Source: JAJYVT01 sp036796435
GTDB lineage: Bacteria > Actinomycetota > Acidimicrobiia > Acidimicrobiales > RAAP-2
Length of the DNA: 64,000 nucleotides
Direction of reading: 5' to 3'
Assembly (NCBI GenBank): GCA_036796435.1
Contig: DAIRCY010000001.1
Coordinates: 1-64,000, forward strand
Numbering within the stretch: the first letter of the stretch is position 1; every line of letters begins with the position of its first letter. Position numbers and translations under genes: made by a program. Under the pieces are notes generated by a model, which made no database searches, had not been told where the DNA came from, and was given only the letters and a program-made list of their open reading frames with translations. Of this stretch, positions 52,947 through 61,753 are shown piece by piece.

Positions 52947-53099
52947 TCGATGCTGGGTGGCGCGTCAATGTCTCGACGGTTGACTCGGCGCCGGGCACCC
53001 TGGAACGCCTCCCGGCTCGTCGAGCTTGGCGAACGCGCCCTGGTGTTTTGCCGTCCAGGCGACGCGCTGGGTCGTCGCGCCCTCGTCCACTCGGTCGAG

Positions 53100-53245
53100 G
53101 ACGCCCGGGGTCGCCGAGATCCCCGCTCGTTACCGTTCGCGGCGATGAAATGACGGGTGGACAGATGGCCGCGGAGGCTCGACAGCGGAAAGGTCTTGCC
53201 GTGCTGGTCGCTGAGCGTGAAACCGGGTGCCTCCTTGCGCGGCAC
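53100..53245 (-). pseudogene. Truncated peroxiredoxin/redoxin N-terminus
   Basis: From GTG 53245 the product starts MPRKEAPGFTLSDQHGKTF followed by PLSSLRG, the usual opening of AhpC/TSA or SCO1-type redoxins. After about 35 residues the sequence loses similarity and becomes Arg/Ser-rich, before the peroxidatic Cys is reached. It was cut off, probably when the transposase-carrying sequence arrived. The boundary is approximate. Confidence 0.4.
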
Positions 53246-53395
53246 TGGCTGGAGGCGTCGGCGGGGATTCCGCTCCCTTGGATCTCCCCGAGCGATGTCG
53301 AAGACTCCGCTGTCACACCTCCGGACGCGTGGCGCCTCCCCAGCAGAGTTGGGTGGCCCCCGCCTGTGGTGTCCTTCGACGGTCTTGACGAGGAG

Positions 53396-54097
53396 TCACC
53401 CGGCCCGCTTGGGGAGGTCCGACTGCGCGAGCGCGGCATCGGCGTCGTCGCGATGGAGGACTCCGAGGATGCGACCCTCGGGATCGGTGACGAGGATCGA
53501 GGCCACGTTGCGCGCACGCATGCGCTCGAGGAGGCCAGGGAGATCCTCATGTGCACGCACGGTGGCCGGGCCGGCCCTCATCGCATCGGCGGCGAGCCCA
53601 TGTTCATCGCCCGCGAGCGCGGACTGGTCGAGGAGGCCGAGTACGACGCCCGAAGCCGAGACGACGATGCAGCGGTCCTCTCTCGAGGCCTCCACCCGCT
53701 CGCGTGCCGTGGCGATCGTGTCGTCGAGCGCGCACGTGGGGACTGCGGTGCGCGCCAACGTTCCCGGGCGGAGCGTGGAGGCGCCGGAGCCTTGGGTTGC
53801 AAGCCCGGCGGCCAACCAGTCGGCCTTTCCGGCCGTGTAGTCGTAGACCGCGGTGAAGCCGAGCGACTCGAGCCGACACGCGGCCCGTGGGCTCATGTCT
53901 CAAAGGCCGTCCCAGCAGTAGACGATCACCGGCCGCGACCGGTCGAGCGCCGCGGCGGTCTCAGGGCCGAGTGTCTTGAGCGGGATGTTGATGGCGCCTG
54001 GGAGGTGCTCGTCGTCGTACTCGGAGGGGGGCAGGACTTCGACCAGCTGGGCGCCCTCCGCCACAAGGCGGCGAACGTCGTCTCGATCCAGTGCCAT
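53396..54097 (-). CDS. Rhodanese-CBS protein with an in-frame UGA
   Basis: Reads as one 233-codon gene from ATG 54097 if UGA at 53902-53900 is read through. Before it: rhodanese half with LVEVLPPSEYDDEHLPGAIN and the active-loop VIVYCWDGL. Directly after UGA, in the same frame: DMSPRAACRLESLGFTAVYD, the rest of the rhodanese fold, then a CBS pair (about residues 105-225; VLGLLDQSALAGD, ASILVTDPEGRILGVLH). Relatives I recall have Cys at the UGA (YCxxxxCDxSxRAA). It follows a thioredoxin-like gene by 11 bases. Options: selenocysteine, read-through, or nonsense mutation with the downstream half started at ATG 53896. Confidence 0.75.
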
Positions 54098-54108
54098 CGA
54101 TCAGACTG

Positions 54109-54420
54109 CTACCCGGCGACGAGGGTCGCCACGATCTGGTCGACAGACGGGGCCCCTTCGACGCCGGACTCGGTGCGGTAGGTGCGGCAGGCGAACGCCG
54201 GTGGGCTCTCGGGGCTCGCGAACGGGTCGACGCCGTCGACGAGCAAGGCGGGTGAGCCGTGGAAGCCACGTTGCCGGGCTTCGTCGGCGTCCCTGATTTC
54301 CTCGACGGTCACCTCTGGAGCAGCGTCCGTCAGCTGGGCGAGGGCGTCGGAGAGGCGTTGGCGCACCAGGGCGACGTTCGGGCAGCCGGGGGTGTGAAGG
54401 ATGGTGATCGATCGGGCCAT
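54109..54420 (-). CDS. Thioredoxin-fold small protein
   Basis: 103 residues. Strand and redox motif ITILHTPGCPNVALVRQRL, with a single Cys (CPNV rather than CxxC), then GFHGSPALLVDGVDPFA, the cis-Pro-like segment, and a conserved-looking ACRTYRTESGVEGAPSV. Similar small proteins are found beside mercury or sulfur genes. With the rhodanese gene directly downstream, a role in sulfur or redox transfer is plausible. Confidence 0.75.
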   Translation of the reverse strand: MARSITILHTPGCPNVALVRQRLSDALAQLTDAAPEVTVEEIRDADEARQRGFHGSPALLVDGVDPFASPESPPAFACRTYRTESGVEGAPSVDQIVATLVAG

Positions 54421-54439
54421 GGATCGACCCTAAACCCTC

Positions 54440-55342
54440 CCCGTAGGAGGAGCGATGGAGCACATGCTCCGCCACGGCCTGGACAAAGAACCGCTCCCCG
54501 AAGCCCATGCCCTTCGTCCCCACCCCCGGCACCAGAACCTGCGCGGCGCCGGCTGCTACTCCTGAAAGGATCCTCGTGCTCGACCACGCCACCTTGGACG
54601 GTCTCCACCAGCTCCGCCTGCCCGGCATGGTCCGGGGCTGCTCGAACAGCGCGAGCATCCCGACTACGCCGCCTTGGGGTTCGAAGAGCGCCTGGGAATG
54701 CTGGTCGACCGGGAGCTGACCGAGCGCCAGGACCGCCGGCTCCAGCGCATGCTGAAGGCCGCCCACCTGCGCATCGCCGCCACCGTCGAAGACGTCGACT
54801 TCGCCCGTCCCCGGGGCCTCGAGCGATCCCAGATCCTCTCGTTGGCCGAGCCCCACTGGGTCAGCTCGCATCACAGCGTGGTGGTGGTCGGGGCGACCGG
54901 GCTGGGGAAGACCTACTTGGCCTGTGCCCTGGCGAACGCCGCCATCCGCCACGGTCACTCCGCCCTCTACTTGCGCGGTCCGCGCCTGCACGACGAGTTC
55001 GCCCTGGTCCGGGCCGAGGGGCGCCTGGCCCGTCTGCTCGCCACGTGGGCCCGTCTCGACGTGCTCGTCATCGACGACTTCTTGCTGCGCCCGCTCGCCC
55101 CCGACCAGGCGGCCGACGTGTTGGAGGTCATCGAGGACCGTGTCGGGCTGCGCTCGACCATCGTGACCAGCCAGCTGCCCGTCGCCATGTGGCACGACGC
55201 CCTCGGCGAGCCCACCGTCGCCGACGGCATCTTGGACCGGTTGCTCGAGCACGTCCACCGCATCGAGCTGCGCGGCGAGTCGCTCCGCCGGCAGACCACG
55301 TCGTCAACCGATCCTTCCGACAAGCCTCGCCGTCGAGCATGA
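54440..55342 (+). pseudogene. istB: IS21-family remnant: istA tail and frameshifted istB
   Basis: 54500-54563 keeps a typical IstA C-terminal end (HQNLRGAGCYS and stop). istB starts at GTG 54576 (AAAGGA upstream) with LDHATLDGLHQLRLPGMVRG, loses one base near 54634, and continues one frame over as GFEERLGMLVDRELTER. Walker A GATGLGKTYLACAL, IDDFLLRPL (Walker B) and TSQLP follow, to a stop at 55342. IstB is the ATPase that assists IstA integration. Without istA and with the frameshift the element is dead. Confidence 0.8.
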
Positions 55343-55395
55343 TGGCAGACTCACTGGTCACGCAAAGGAGGTGATCGACAGGGGCTGAACCCTGC

Positions 55396-55611
55396 TCAGC
55401 GTCGGCCGCCGCGCGGCCTCCGATCGGGGTGTACGAAAACTCCGGACTGCATGTACGAAATCGCGGGAATCCGCAGTGCCCGCAGCTCGTCGTAGAGCGC
55501 CCCAGCAACCGGCCCGTCGTCACGAGCTTCGATGACCTGAGCGGGGTCGCGCCCTCCCGGGAGGTCGGGGAGCTCTCTAGCCACGACCTGGCGGCGCCAC
55601 TCGAACTGCAC
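55396..55611 (-). CDS. Small hypothetical protein
   Basis: 71 residues from GTG 55611 (VQFEWRRQVVARELPDLPGG). It is charged and contains RIPAISYMQSGVFVHPD near the end. No family recognised and no ribosome binding site is obvious. It could be a fragment of something larger. The rest of 55343-55841 holds no other gene apart from the heptanucleotide repeat. Confidence 0.25.
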   Translation of the reverse strand: MQFEWRRQVVARELPDLPGGRDPAQVIEARDDGPVAGALYDELRALRIPAISYMQSGVFVHPDRRPRGGRR

Positions 55612-55753
55612 CTCGCGCCAAGGCGACCTCGATGGTCCAGTTCACCCACCCATCGACCGTGTCGACGCGCCTCTCGCGCTCAAACGCTCGCACGGCAGCG
55701 GTCTGAGTGGATCAAGGCTTTGGCCGCATAATCGCTGGCAGTTCGACAATAAT

Positions 55754-55813
55754 GCGGCCAGCGGCCAGCGGCCAGCGGCCAGCGGCCAGCGGCCAGCGGC
55801 CAGCGGCCAGCGG
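55754..55813. repeat. Heptanucleotide tandem repeat before the MMPL gene
   Basis: Unit GCGGCCA is repeated 8.6 times without error. An ATG at 55752 is joined to the repeat and is at present in frame with the MMPL gene (PAASGQR repeats). Seven is not a multiple of three, so any unit gain or loss would break that frame. If the GTG at 55842 is the real start, the repeat lies in the leader instead. Confidence 0.9.
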
Positions 55814-55841
55814 AATGCAGGAAGGGGCGGAGGGTCGAGCG

Positions 55842-58031
55842 GTGTTCAGGCGGCTGGCTTCTGGGGTGATCGCGCACCGGTGGCTCGTCATCGCCGGGTG
55901 GGTCGTCCTCGCGGTCGTCGTGCTCGTGGCGTCGCCGAAGCTCTCGACGTTCACGTCGAACAACAACTCGACATTCCTTCCCGGTTCCTACCAGTCCGTG
56001 GAAGCGCTGCACTTCGGCCAGCGGTACTTCCCCCAGGACACCTCTGCCACCGGCCTGCTCGTCGTCAGTGCCACCGACCACGCCGCGCTGACGACCAGCC
56101 AGCAGGCGAAAGTCGCGTCCCTGGCGGCGACCCTGTCCCACGACAAGATCCCCTCCGTCGAGGCGGTCAGCACGTCGCCGGTCGCGCTCGCTCCCGACAA
56201 GAAGGTGCAGCTCGTCCAAGTCGTCTTCTCAGGCAACGTCGGGAACGCGGGAGCCAACGCCGCGGTGCCGGTCATTCGTCAGAAGGCTGCCGCCTACCTC
56301 TCGGGCACGGGCCTCTACGCCGCGCTCACTGGGAACGAAGCCATCAATGTCGACTCGACAAAGGACTTCGCCAGAGCATCGGACATCATCGGTGTCGCCA
56401 CCGTCGTGCTGATCCTCGTGCTGCTCGGGCTGGTGTTCAGGAGCGTCGTCATCGCGGTGCTCCCCGTCGTGGTGATCGGCGCCGTCCATCAGGTGGCGCA
56501 GTCGCTCACGGCCGACTTGGCGTCGTGGTTCGGCTTCGTCGTCGGTCCCGAGCTCGCCCCGTTGTTGGTGGTGGTGATGTTCGGGGTCGGCACCGACTAC
56601 ATGGTCTTCTTGCTCTTCAGGTACCGGGAGCAGCTCGCAGCCGGAGAGGAGCCGAGGGCGGCGCTCGGGTACGCCCTCGAGCGCGCGGGGGAGGTCATCG
56701 CATCGGCGGCGGCGACCGTTATGGCCGCGTTCGCGGCCCTGCTGGTGGCGAGCCTCGTCTCCCTGAAGACGCTCGCTCCAGGCCTCATCGTGGGCATCTT
56801 GCTCATGCTCTTCGCGGCCATGACCCTCGTGCCGGCGGTCTTCAGCCTTCTCGGGCATGCGTTGTTCTGGCCCTCCCAGCCGAGGCCGGCCGGGCGGGGC
56901 ATCGGTCGGACCTCGTTCATCGCCACGCAGGTCTCCAAGCGGCCGGCGGTGGTCTTCGCCGTCTGGGTACTCGCGCTCGTGGCGCTCGCCTTCGGGATCC
57001 TCGGCTACAAGACGACCTACAACCAGCTCGCCGAGCTGCCGGGGAGCACGCCCTCGCAGCAGGCATTCAACACGATGGCAGAGGCCTTCCCTCCGGGCTA
57101 TCTCGGTCCGACGCAAGTCTTCGTGGGCTCCCCCGGCGGGAAAGGGCTGGACCCTGCAGCCGTCGGCGCGCTGGCCGCAGACCTCGGGCGCGTCTCGGAC
57201 GTGGCCCAAGTGGTCCCGCCGCAGTACACCGCCAGTGGCGCCCAGGCGTACATCGAGGTGCTGCTCCGGCCGAACCCGTACTCACCGTCCGCGATGTCGG
57301 TGGTCTCCGGACCGCTGCGCGCAGCCGCACAAAACCCGGGAGTCTCCGGGGCAACGGTGTACGTGGGGGGCACTACCGCTCAGCTGGCCGACGTGCGAAC
57401 AGCGCTCCGCCACGACATGGAGCACGTGTTCCCCCTCGCGCTGGCGATCGTGGCAGTCATCCTGGCCCTGGTCCTGCGCGCGCTGGTCGGTCCGCTCTAC
57501 CTGCTCTTCGGCGTGGTCGTCGTGTACGCCGCCACGCTCGGATCGACCGCGCTGCTGTTCGTGCGCGGGGTCGGGTGGACCGGTCTGGACTACACGATCC
57601 CGATCGTCGCCTACCTCTTCGTGATGGCGATCGGGACGGACTACAACATCTTGATGTCGTCGCGGCTCCGCGAGGAGCTTCGGTCGGGCAAGCTGCCGCG
57701 CAACGCGGCGCACGCCGCCGTGACCCAAGGGTCCCCTGCCGTCTTCTCCGCCGCGCTGATCCTCGCCGGCACCTTCGCCTCGCTCCTCTTGACCGGGATC
57801 CAGCTCCTTGCAGAGATCGGCTTCGCGGTGGCGCTCGGCGTCCTGCTCGCCGCCAACATCATGGCGACGCGCGTCGTCCCTACCCTCTCCGCTCTCGCAT
57901 CGCTGCGCTTCTGGTGGCCTCAGCGCTCCCCGACCGACGAGCCCGGAGCGAGTGCCGAGCAATTGGAGCTTGTGCCCGCCGGGGGCGTTGAGCCGCCTCG
58001 CCTAGGACGTGCCGATCGGCCGTTGACGTGA
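55842..58031 (+). CDS. MMPL/RND family membrane transporter
   Basis: About 729 residues from GTG 55842 (GGAGG eight bases upstream); ATG 55752 would add the repeat-encoded leader. Twelve membrane helices in two blocks, each with a large outer loop: helix 1 (WLVIAGWVVLAVVVLVASP), block at 180-340 with FGVGTDYMVFLLFRYREQL (MMPL signature) and again at about 590-720 with VMAIGTDYNILMSSRLREEL. MMPL proteins export lipids or drugs in actinobacteria; the substrate here is unknown. A secreted hydrolase gene follows 55 bases downstream. Confidence 0.88.
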   Translation: MFRRLASGVIAHRWLVIAGWVVLAVVVLVASPKLSTFTSNNNSTFLPGSYQSVEALHFGQRYFPQDTSATGLLVVSATDHAALTTSQQAKVASLAATLSHDKIPSVEAVSTSPVALAPDKKVQLVQVVFSGNVGNAGANAAVPVIRQKAAAYLSGTGLYAALTGNEAINVDSTKDFARASDIIGVATVVLILVLLGLVFRSVVIAVLPVVVIGAVHQVAQSLTADLASWFGFVVGPELAPLLVVVMFGVGTDYMVFLLFRYREQLAAGEEPRAALGYALERAGEVIASAAATVMAAFAALLVASLVSLKTLAPGLIVGILLMLFAAMTLVPAVFSLLGHALFWPSQPRPAGRGIGRTSFIATQVSKRPAVVFAVWVLALVALAFGILGYKTTYNQLAELPGSTPSQQAFNTMAEAFPPGYLGPTQVFVGSPGGKGLDPAAVGALAADLGRVSDVAQVVPPQYTASGAQAYIEVLLRPNPYSPSAMSVVSGPLRAAAQNPGVSGATVYVGGTTAQLADVRTALRHDMEHVFPLALAIVAVILALVLRALVGPLYLLFGVVVVYAATLGSTALLFVRGVGWTGLDYTIPIVAYLFVMAIGTDYNILMSSRLREELRSGKLPRNAAHAAVTQGSPAVFSAALILAGTFASLLLTGIQLLAEIGFAVALGVLLAANIMATRVVPTLSALASLRFWWPQRSPTDEPGASAEQLELVPAGGVEPPRLGRADRPLT

Positions 58032-58086
58032 GCGCACTGCCAGACCGTCAAACGCATTGCGGCACATTCCCAGGAGGGAGAGGCGG

Positions 58087-59070
58087 ATGAAGCAATCAGG
58101 TTCGAAGAAAGTTCGGTGGTCGGCGAGCGCCGTGGCCGTGGTGTTGGGACTGGTGCTGCTCGCCGTGCCGGTGGCCGGCGGCGCCCAAAGAGCGTCGAGG
58201 ACAGGGCGCGCCTTCACGGTCTCAAGCCGGCTCGGAGCTGTGAAGCACGTGAGCGCCAATGGCCTGAGCATGGGCTACCGCACCGGTGGGCATGGGCCGT
58301 GGCTCATCATCGTGATGGGCCGGAGCGGCACCATGGCCGAGTGGGACCCGCTGCTCATGCGCCAGCTGACGGCGCACCACCATGTCGTCGTCTTCGACAA
58401 CCGCGGTATGGGGACGACCAACGACGACACAACGCCGACGAGTGACGTGACCATTGAACTGATGGCAGACGACACCCTGGCGCTCGCCGACGCGCTGGGA
58501 ATTCACCGGTTCGACCTGATGGGCTGGTCGATGGGAGGCGAGATCTCCCAGCAGGTCGCCGTCGACGCACCCCGTCGCGTCATGAAGCTGGTCCTCTGCG
58601 CGACCGGCTCAGGTGGCCCGACCGAGAAGCTGCCGAGTGCGACAGTGCAAAAGCTCATGTCGGAGCCGAACCTGCCCACGAAGACACTGTTCAAGCTGAG
58701 CTTCCCGCAGACTGCGGCCGGGAAGAAAGCGGCGTCGGCGTACGCGGCGCGCGTGCTCGCCCAATACAAGCACGACCACCTCCCCTCGGACAGCTTTTCG
58801 ACGACGCCGGCCGGGCTCGCCGGCCAGCAGAACGCCCGGACGCAATGGACGTCGAGCAGCGGCGGCGTGTACGGCCAACTACACAAGCTGCCGATGCACG
58901 TGCTCGTGATGTGGGGCAACAAGGACGTGGTCGACCCCCCCGCGAACGACCGGCTCATCATGGGGCAGCTTCGGCACGTGACCCACAAGGTCTTTGCCGG
59001 AGCGGGGCACGCCTTCTTGTTCCAGGACGCGAAGCAAGTGGGCGCCGCGGTCAACCGTTTCTTGAATTAG
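58087..59070 (+). CDS. Secreted alpha/beta hydrolase
   Basis: 327 residues from ATG 58087, with an excellent AGGAGGGAG site. Signal peptide: SASAVAVVLGLVLLAVPVAGG, cleavage after GA near residue 33. Hydrolase: FDNRGMGTTND, nucleophile elbow MGWSMGGE (Ser near 151), acid in WGNKDVVDPP and catalytic His in GAGHAF. It resembles proline-iminopeptidase or haloperoxidase-type hydrolases that act outside the cell. It may form a unit with the MMPL gene. Confidence 0.85.
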   Translation: MKQSGSKKVRWSASAVAVVLGLVLLAVPVAGGAQRASRTGRAFTVSSRLGAVKHVSANGLSMGYRTGGHGPWLIIVMGRSGTMAEWDPLLMRQLTAHHHVVVFDNRGMGTTNDDTTPTSDVTIELMADDTLALADALGIHRFDLMGWSMGGEISQQVAVDAPRRVMKLVLCATGSGGPTEKLPSATVQKLMSEPNLPTKTLFKLSFPQTAAGKKAASAYAARVLAQYKHDHLPSDSFSTTPAGLAGQQNARTQWTSSSGGVYGQLHKLPMHVLVMWGNKDVVDPPANDRLIMGQLRHVTHKVFAGAGHAFLFQDAKQVGAAVNRFLN

Positions 59071-59665
59071 CGCCCCCGGCGGCGCTTCATCCGCCAGCCA
59101 CCGCACGGCCGACGCCGTCGACTGCGAGCAGCAGCCACTCCACGACGGCACCAGCGTCCACATCGAGCCCGACGGGCACGACGAGCGGCTGGACCCCGGC
59201 GCATGGTCAGCCTGTGGGTGCCGATAACTCCGTCCGCACTGCTCAGATCGCCATCCGGTATTCGTGGATGAAGCCACCCAGACGATTGGCTTGTATCACT
59301 GAGGAGTCCACTCTCCGGAGTGGCGAGCCACCTACGGTGGTCTCGGGAGGAACCTCGGCGGTGATGCTTCGCGTCCAACACGACCAACCGACTCGCGAAT
59401 GCCTTCGCGTTCGAAGTGCTCAGCCCCGCCAGCTTCGAAGCATGGGCGAAGCACTTGCTGAAGCGAGGGTACCGATAGCGTCAGGATGGTCTGATCAGCG
59501 CCTCGATCCGGCGAGCAAGAGCCACGGAGCAAGCCCAGCTCCAGAGAACTGCGACTCCTAGACGCAGCCCTCTGTCGAGCACGAGCATGGTGACGAGGCG
59601 CGCATTCACCGGGCATCCCGACCAAGTGGCGAAGCCGCTTGCTCGGTGTCGGTCGTCGGACGTCG
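59071..59665. other. No supported gene
   Basis: 595 bases with only short, low-quality frames on both strands. 59371-59479 on the plus strand reads as a protein-like tail (LANAFAFEVLSPASFEAW..., stop) and may be the end of a decayed gene I cannot name. No terminator hairpin found. Confidence 0.35.
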
Positions 59666-60190
59666 TCACGTGGGTCGGAGTTCGAAGAGCGGGTGGCGCT
59701 GCGCTTCGACGAGGTATTCCCGGGGCGTGTCGTCGATGCGCAGCCGGTATCGGCGCAGTAGACCGACTGGCGGCCGCACGCGTGGGCCGAGCAAACGGCG
59801 CAGGAAAAGCGATTGGTGATACGGCGCGAGCGCGTGTCGAAGGACTGCTGCGGCCTCGTCGGGTGGGATCTCGACAGGATGCACCGAACTGCGCCGCCCA
59901 CCGGGGTGGACCACGGTCACCTCTTCGGCCGCCCGGAGGTTCCGGCCCCAGCCCGAAGCCCCATAGGTGGCCTGGACGTAGATGTGTCCCTCGAAGTCGA
60001 GCATGGTGACCGGCATCGTGCGCTCGATACCCGACCGGCGCCCGGGCACAATCAGCAGCACGTTTGGGGCACCGGTCGGCACGCCGGCCGCGATCATCCG
60101 ACGGGCAAGTGGGTTGATCATGCGGAATAACCGCACAGCGATCCGCTCTCGGAGGTCACTCTGATCGCGCGACGGACAGCTCTCTGTCAT
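59666..60190 (-). CDS. Deazaflavin-dependent nitroreductase (DDN) family protein
   Basis: 174 residues from ATG 60190, with GGGAGG eight bases upstream. DDN fold: NVLLIVPGRRSGIERTMPVTML, HIYVQATYGASGWGRNLRAAEEVTV and the split-barrel C-terminal part. These proteins use coenzyme F420H2 to reduce quinones, nitro compounds or fatty-acid substrates, and occur almost only in actinobacteria. Its last residues are encoded next to a gap without genes. The 200 bases upstream, to the SigJ end, show no gene. Confidence 0.82.
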   Translation of the reverse strand: MTESCPSRDQSDLRERIAVRLFRMINPLARRMIAAGVPTGAPNVLLIVPGRRSGIERTMPVTMLDFEGHIYVQATYGASGWGRNLRAAEEVTVVHPGGRRSSVHPVEIPPDEAAAVLRHALAPYHQSLFLRRLLGPRVRPPVGLLRRYRLRIDDTPREYLVEAQRHPLFELRPT

Positions 60191-60383
60191 CGGTTGTTCC
60201 TCCCTTGGAAGGAGCTTGAGTGAGATTACAGGGCTCACGCCCGCGTCCTGGTGGCGGAGGCCGTCCGGGAGGGCAACGAGATCTGTGTGGACACGAACCA
60301 CCTCGGCCAACCGGCCAAAGCTCTTGGTGAAGGGTGAGCCCTCCTTACGAATTGGGGTTGATGGCGTTGAGACGATCACGCCA

Positions 60384-61298
60384 TCACGGCTCAACGTAAT
60401 CTCCTTGGCCGGCATCGGTCAGGTGATCTGCAGTCAGTTTCTTCACGCGGTCAGGATCCCCGATGGAGTCAATCTCGATGATCCTGTCCTTGGAGATGGT
60501 GAACGCCATGATGGCGAAAGGTCGCCCGCGCCTGATGATGACGACACCGGCGGTCCCGTTGACGAGGACCGGAAGAACTTGCGCAGCGGGCCGAGCTCCG
60601 AGTCGGGCTGCTCGGCCGACGGCCTCGGCGCCACGAATGACCGACGACTGGCGCGGTCGACTTGGGCTGAAGTCGGCGCGGAGCACGACGTCAGGGTGCA
60701 AGAGCGCAACGAGTGCGCGGAAGTCCCCGGCACGACCGGCAGCGAAGAAGGCGTTGACGACCGCTCGTTGCCTTGCGAGGTCGCGCTCGGGAGGAGGCCC
60801 CTCGGCATTACGGACCCGGCGCCGCGCTCGGCTCGCGAGTTGCCGGGTCGCCTGGGTGGTTCGTCCCATGAGGGGCCCGATCTCCTCGAAGGGCAAGTCG
60901 AACATGTCGTGAAGTACGAAGGCCAGGCGCTCGGCTGGAGGAAGCGTGTCGAGCACCACTTGGAGGGCGAGGCCGACCGAATCGGCCATAAGCGCCTCGT
61001 CTTCAGGCAACACCTGATCGCCGATGGCCACGACGGGATCGGGGACGGCGGCTCCTGCGGCATCTTCGCGTCGCAAGTTGCGTGAGCGAAGCGTGTTGAG
61101 ACAGACCCTGGCCACGATCGTCGTGAGCCAGGCGTTCAGGTTCTCGATGTCGTTCGCGCCTGCTCGGTTCACCCGCTCCCAAGCATCCTGCAGCGCGTCG
61201 TCGGCATCAGCCAGGGAGCCGAGCATCCGGTACGCCACGGCGCGCAACTGTGGCCGCCGCTCTTCGAAGCGCCCCGCCAACCACTGCTTCTCGTCCAA
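60384..61298 (-). CDS. sigJ: ECF41/SigJ-type sigma factor
   Basis: 304 residues. Region 2: RPQLRAVAYRMLGSLADADDALQDAWER; region 4: LPPAERLAFVLHDMFDLPFEEIGPLMGRTTQATRQLASRARRR. A SnoaL-like C-terminal domain follows (residues 175-300; RAVVNAFFAAGRAGDFRALVALLHPDVVLRAD), the hallmark of ECF41/SigJ, where it replaces an anti-sigma factor. ECF41 genes are usually linked to carboxymuconolactone-decarboxylase, oxidoreductase or epimerase genes; a CMD gene lies divergent here. Its own upstream region has a matching promoter. Confidence 0.9.
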   Translation of the reverse strand: MDEKQWLAGRFEERRPQLRAVAYRMLGSLADADDALQDAWERVNRAGANDIENLNAWLTTIVARVCLNTLRSRNLRREDAAGAAVPDPVVAIGDQVLPEDEALMADSVGLALQVVLDTLPPAERLAFVLHDMFDLPFEEIGPLMGRTTQATRQLASRARRRVRNAEGPPPERDLARQRAVVNAFFAAGRAGDFRALVALLHPDVVLRADFSPSRPRQSSVIRGAEAVGRAARLGARPAAQVLPVLVNGTAGVVIIRRGRPFAIMAFTISKDRIIEIDSIGDPDRVKKLTADHLTDAGQGDYVEP

Positions 61299-61331
61299 TT
61301 TCCCGTCCTCGTAGTCCCGCTCGGTGTGAAT

Positions 61332-61358
61332 GACCCCCGGGCCGACGCAGATGTGACA
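61332..61358 (-). promoter_or_regulatory. Candidate ECF41 promoter for sigJ
   Basis: On the minus strand TGTCACA (61358-61352), 16 bases, GGTC (61335-61332). The ECF41 consensus I recall is TGTCACA-16-CGTC, so only one base differs. It would start sigJ about 30 bases before its ATG and make the gene autoregulated. Confidence 0.6.
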
Positions 61359-61392
61359 TCTACCAGGTCCACGGTGCCTCTGACCTGCGGCG

Positions 61393-61419
61393 CGTCACAT
61401 TGATCCACGCTCAGGTGTC
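61393..61419 (+). promoter_or_regulatory. Candidate ECF41 promoter for the CMD gene
   Basis: CGTCACA, 16 bases, TGTC: one mismatch to each half of the ECF41 consensus (TGTCACA, CGTC), with the expected spacing. It points to the CMD gene. The leader would be about 325 bases long; no gene within it is supported. Confidence 0.45.
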
Positions 61420-61753
61420 CTAGTGAACAGGACGGTTCGCGGCGAACCGAAGGAGCAGCGATGCAGCCAAGGATCACCGGCCCGGCGATCAGCGTCCCCG
61501 GCGTAGTCGTTGGGAACGACGCCGCCGAGACGGGTGGTGATCCGACCTCGACGATCGAGCTGGTCGGGCGGGGGCCGAATCAGGTCGATCGCTGCACCAC
61601 GTGCCGCGAGCTACCTGCCCGAGGCGCCAGAAAGGCGGGAGAGACGGACGATCGTCTCCAGTCCTCAGCGCGTGCAGCCACGTCAAAGGATGTGGACGGT
61701 GGTTGGAACGGAGCAGTACCGAGCAGCACCTGCTGAACACACCGAGAAAGGCA

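Noticed and set aside
55754..55813. Possible CRISPR array or iteron set
   Set aside because: Units are 7 bases and directly adjacent, with no spacers.
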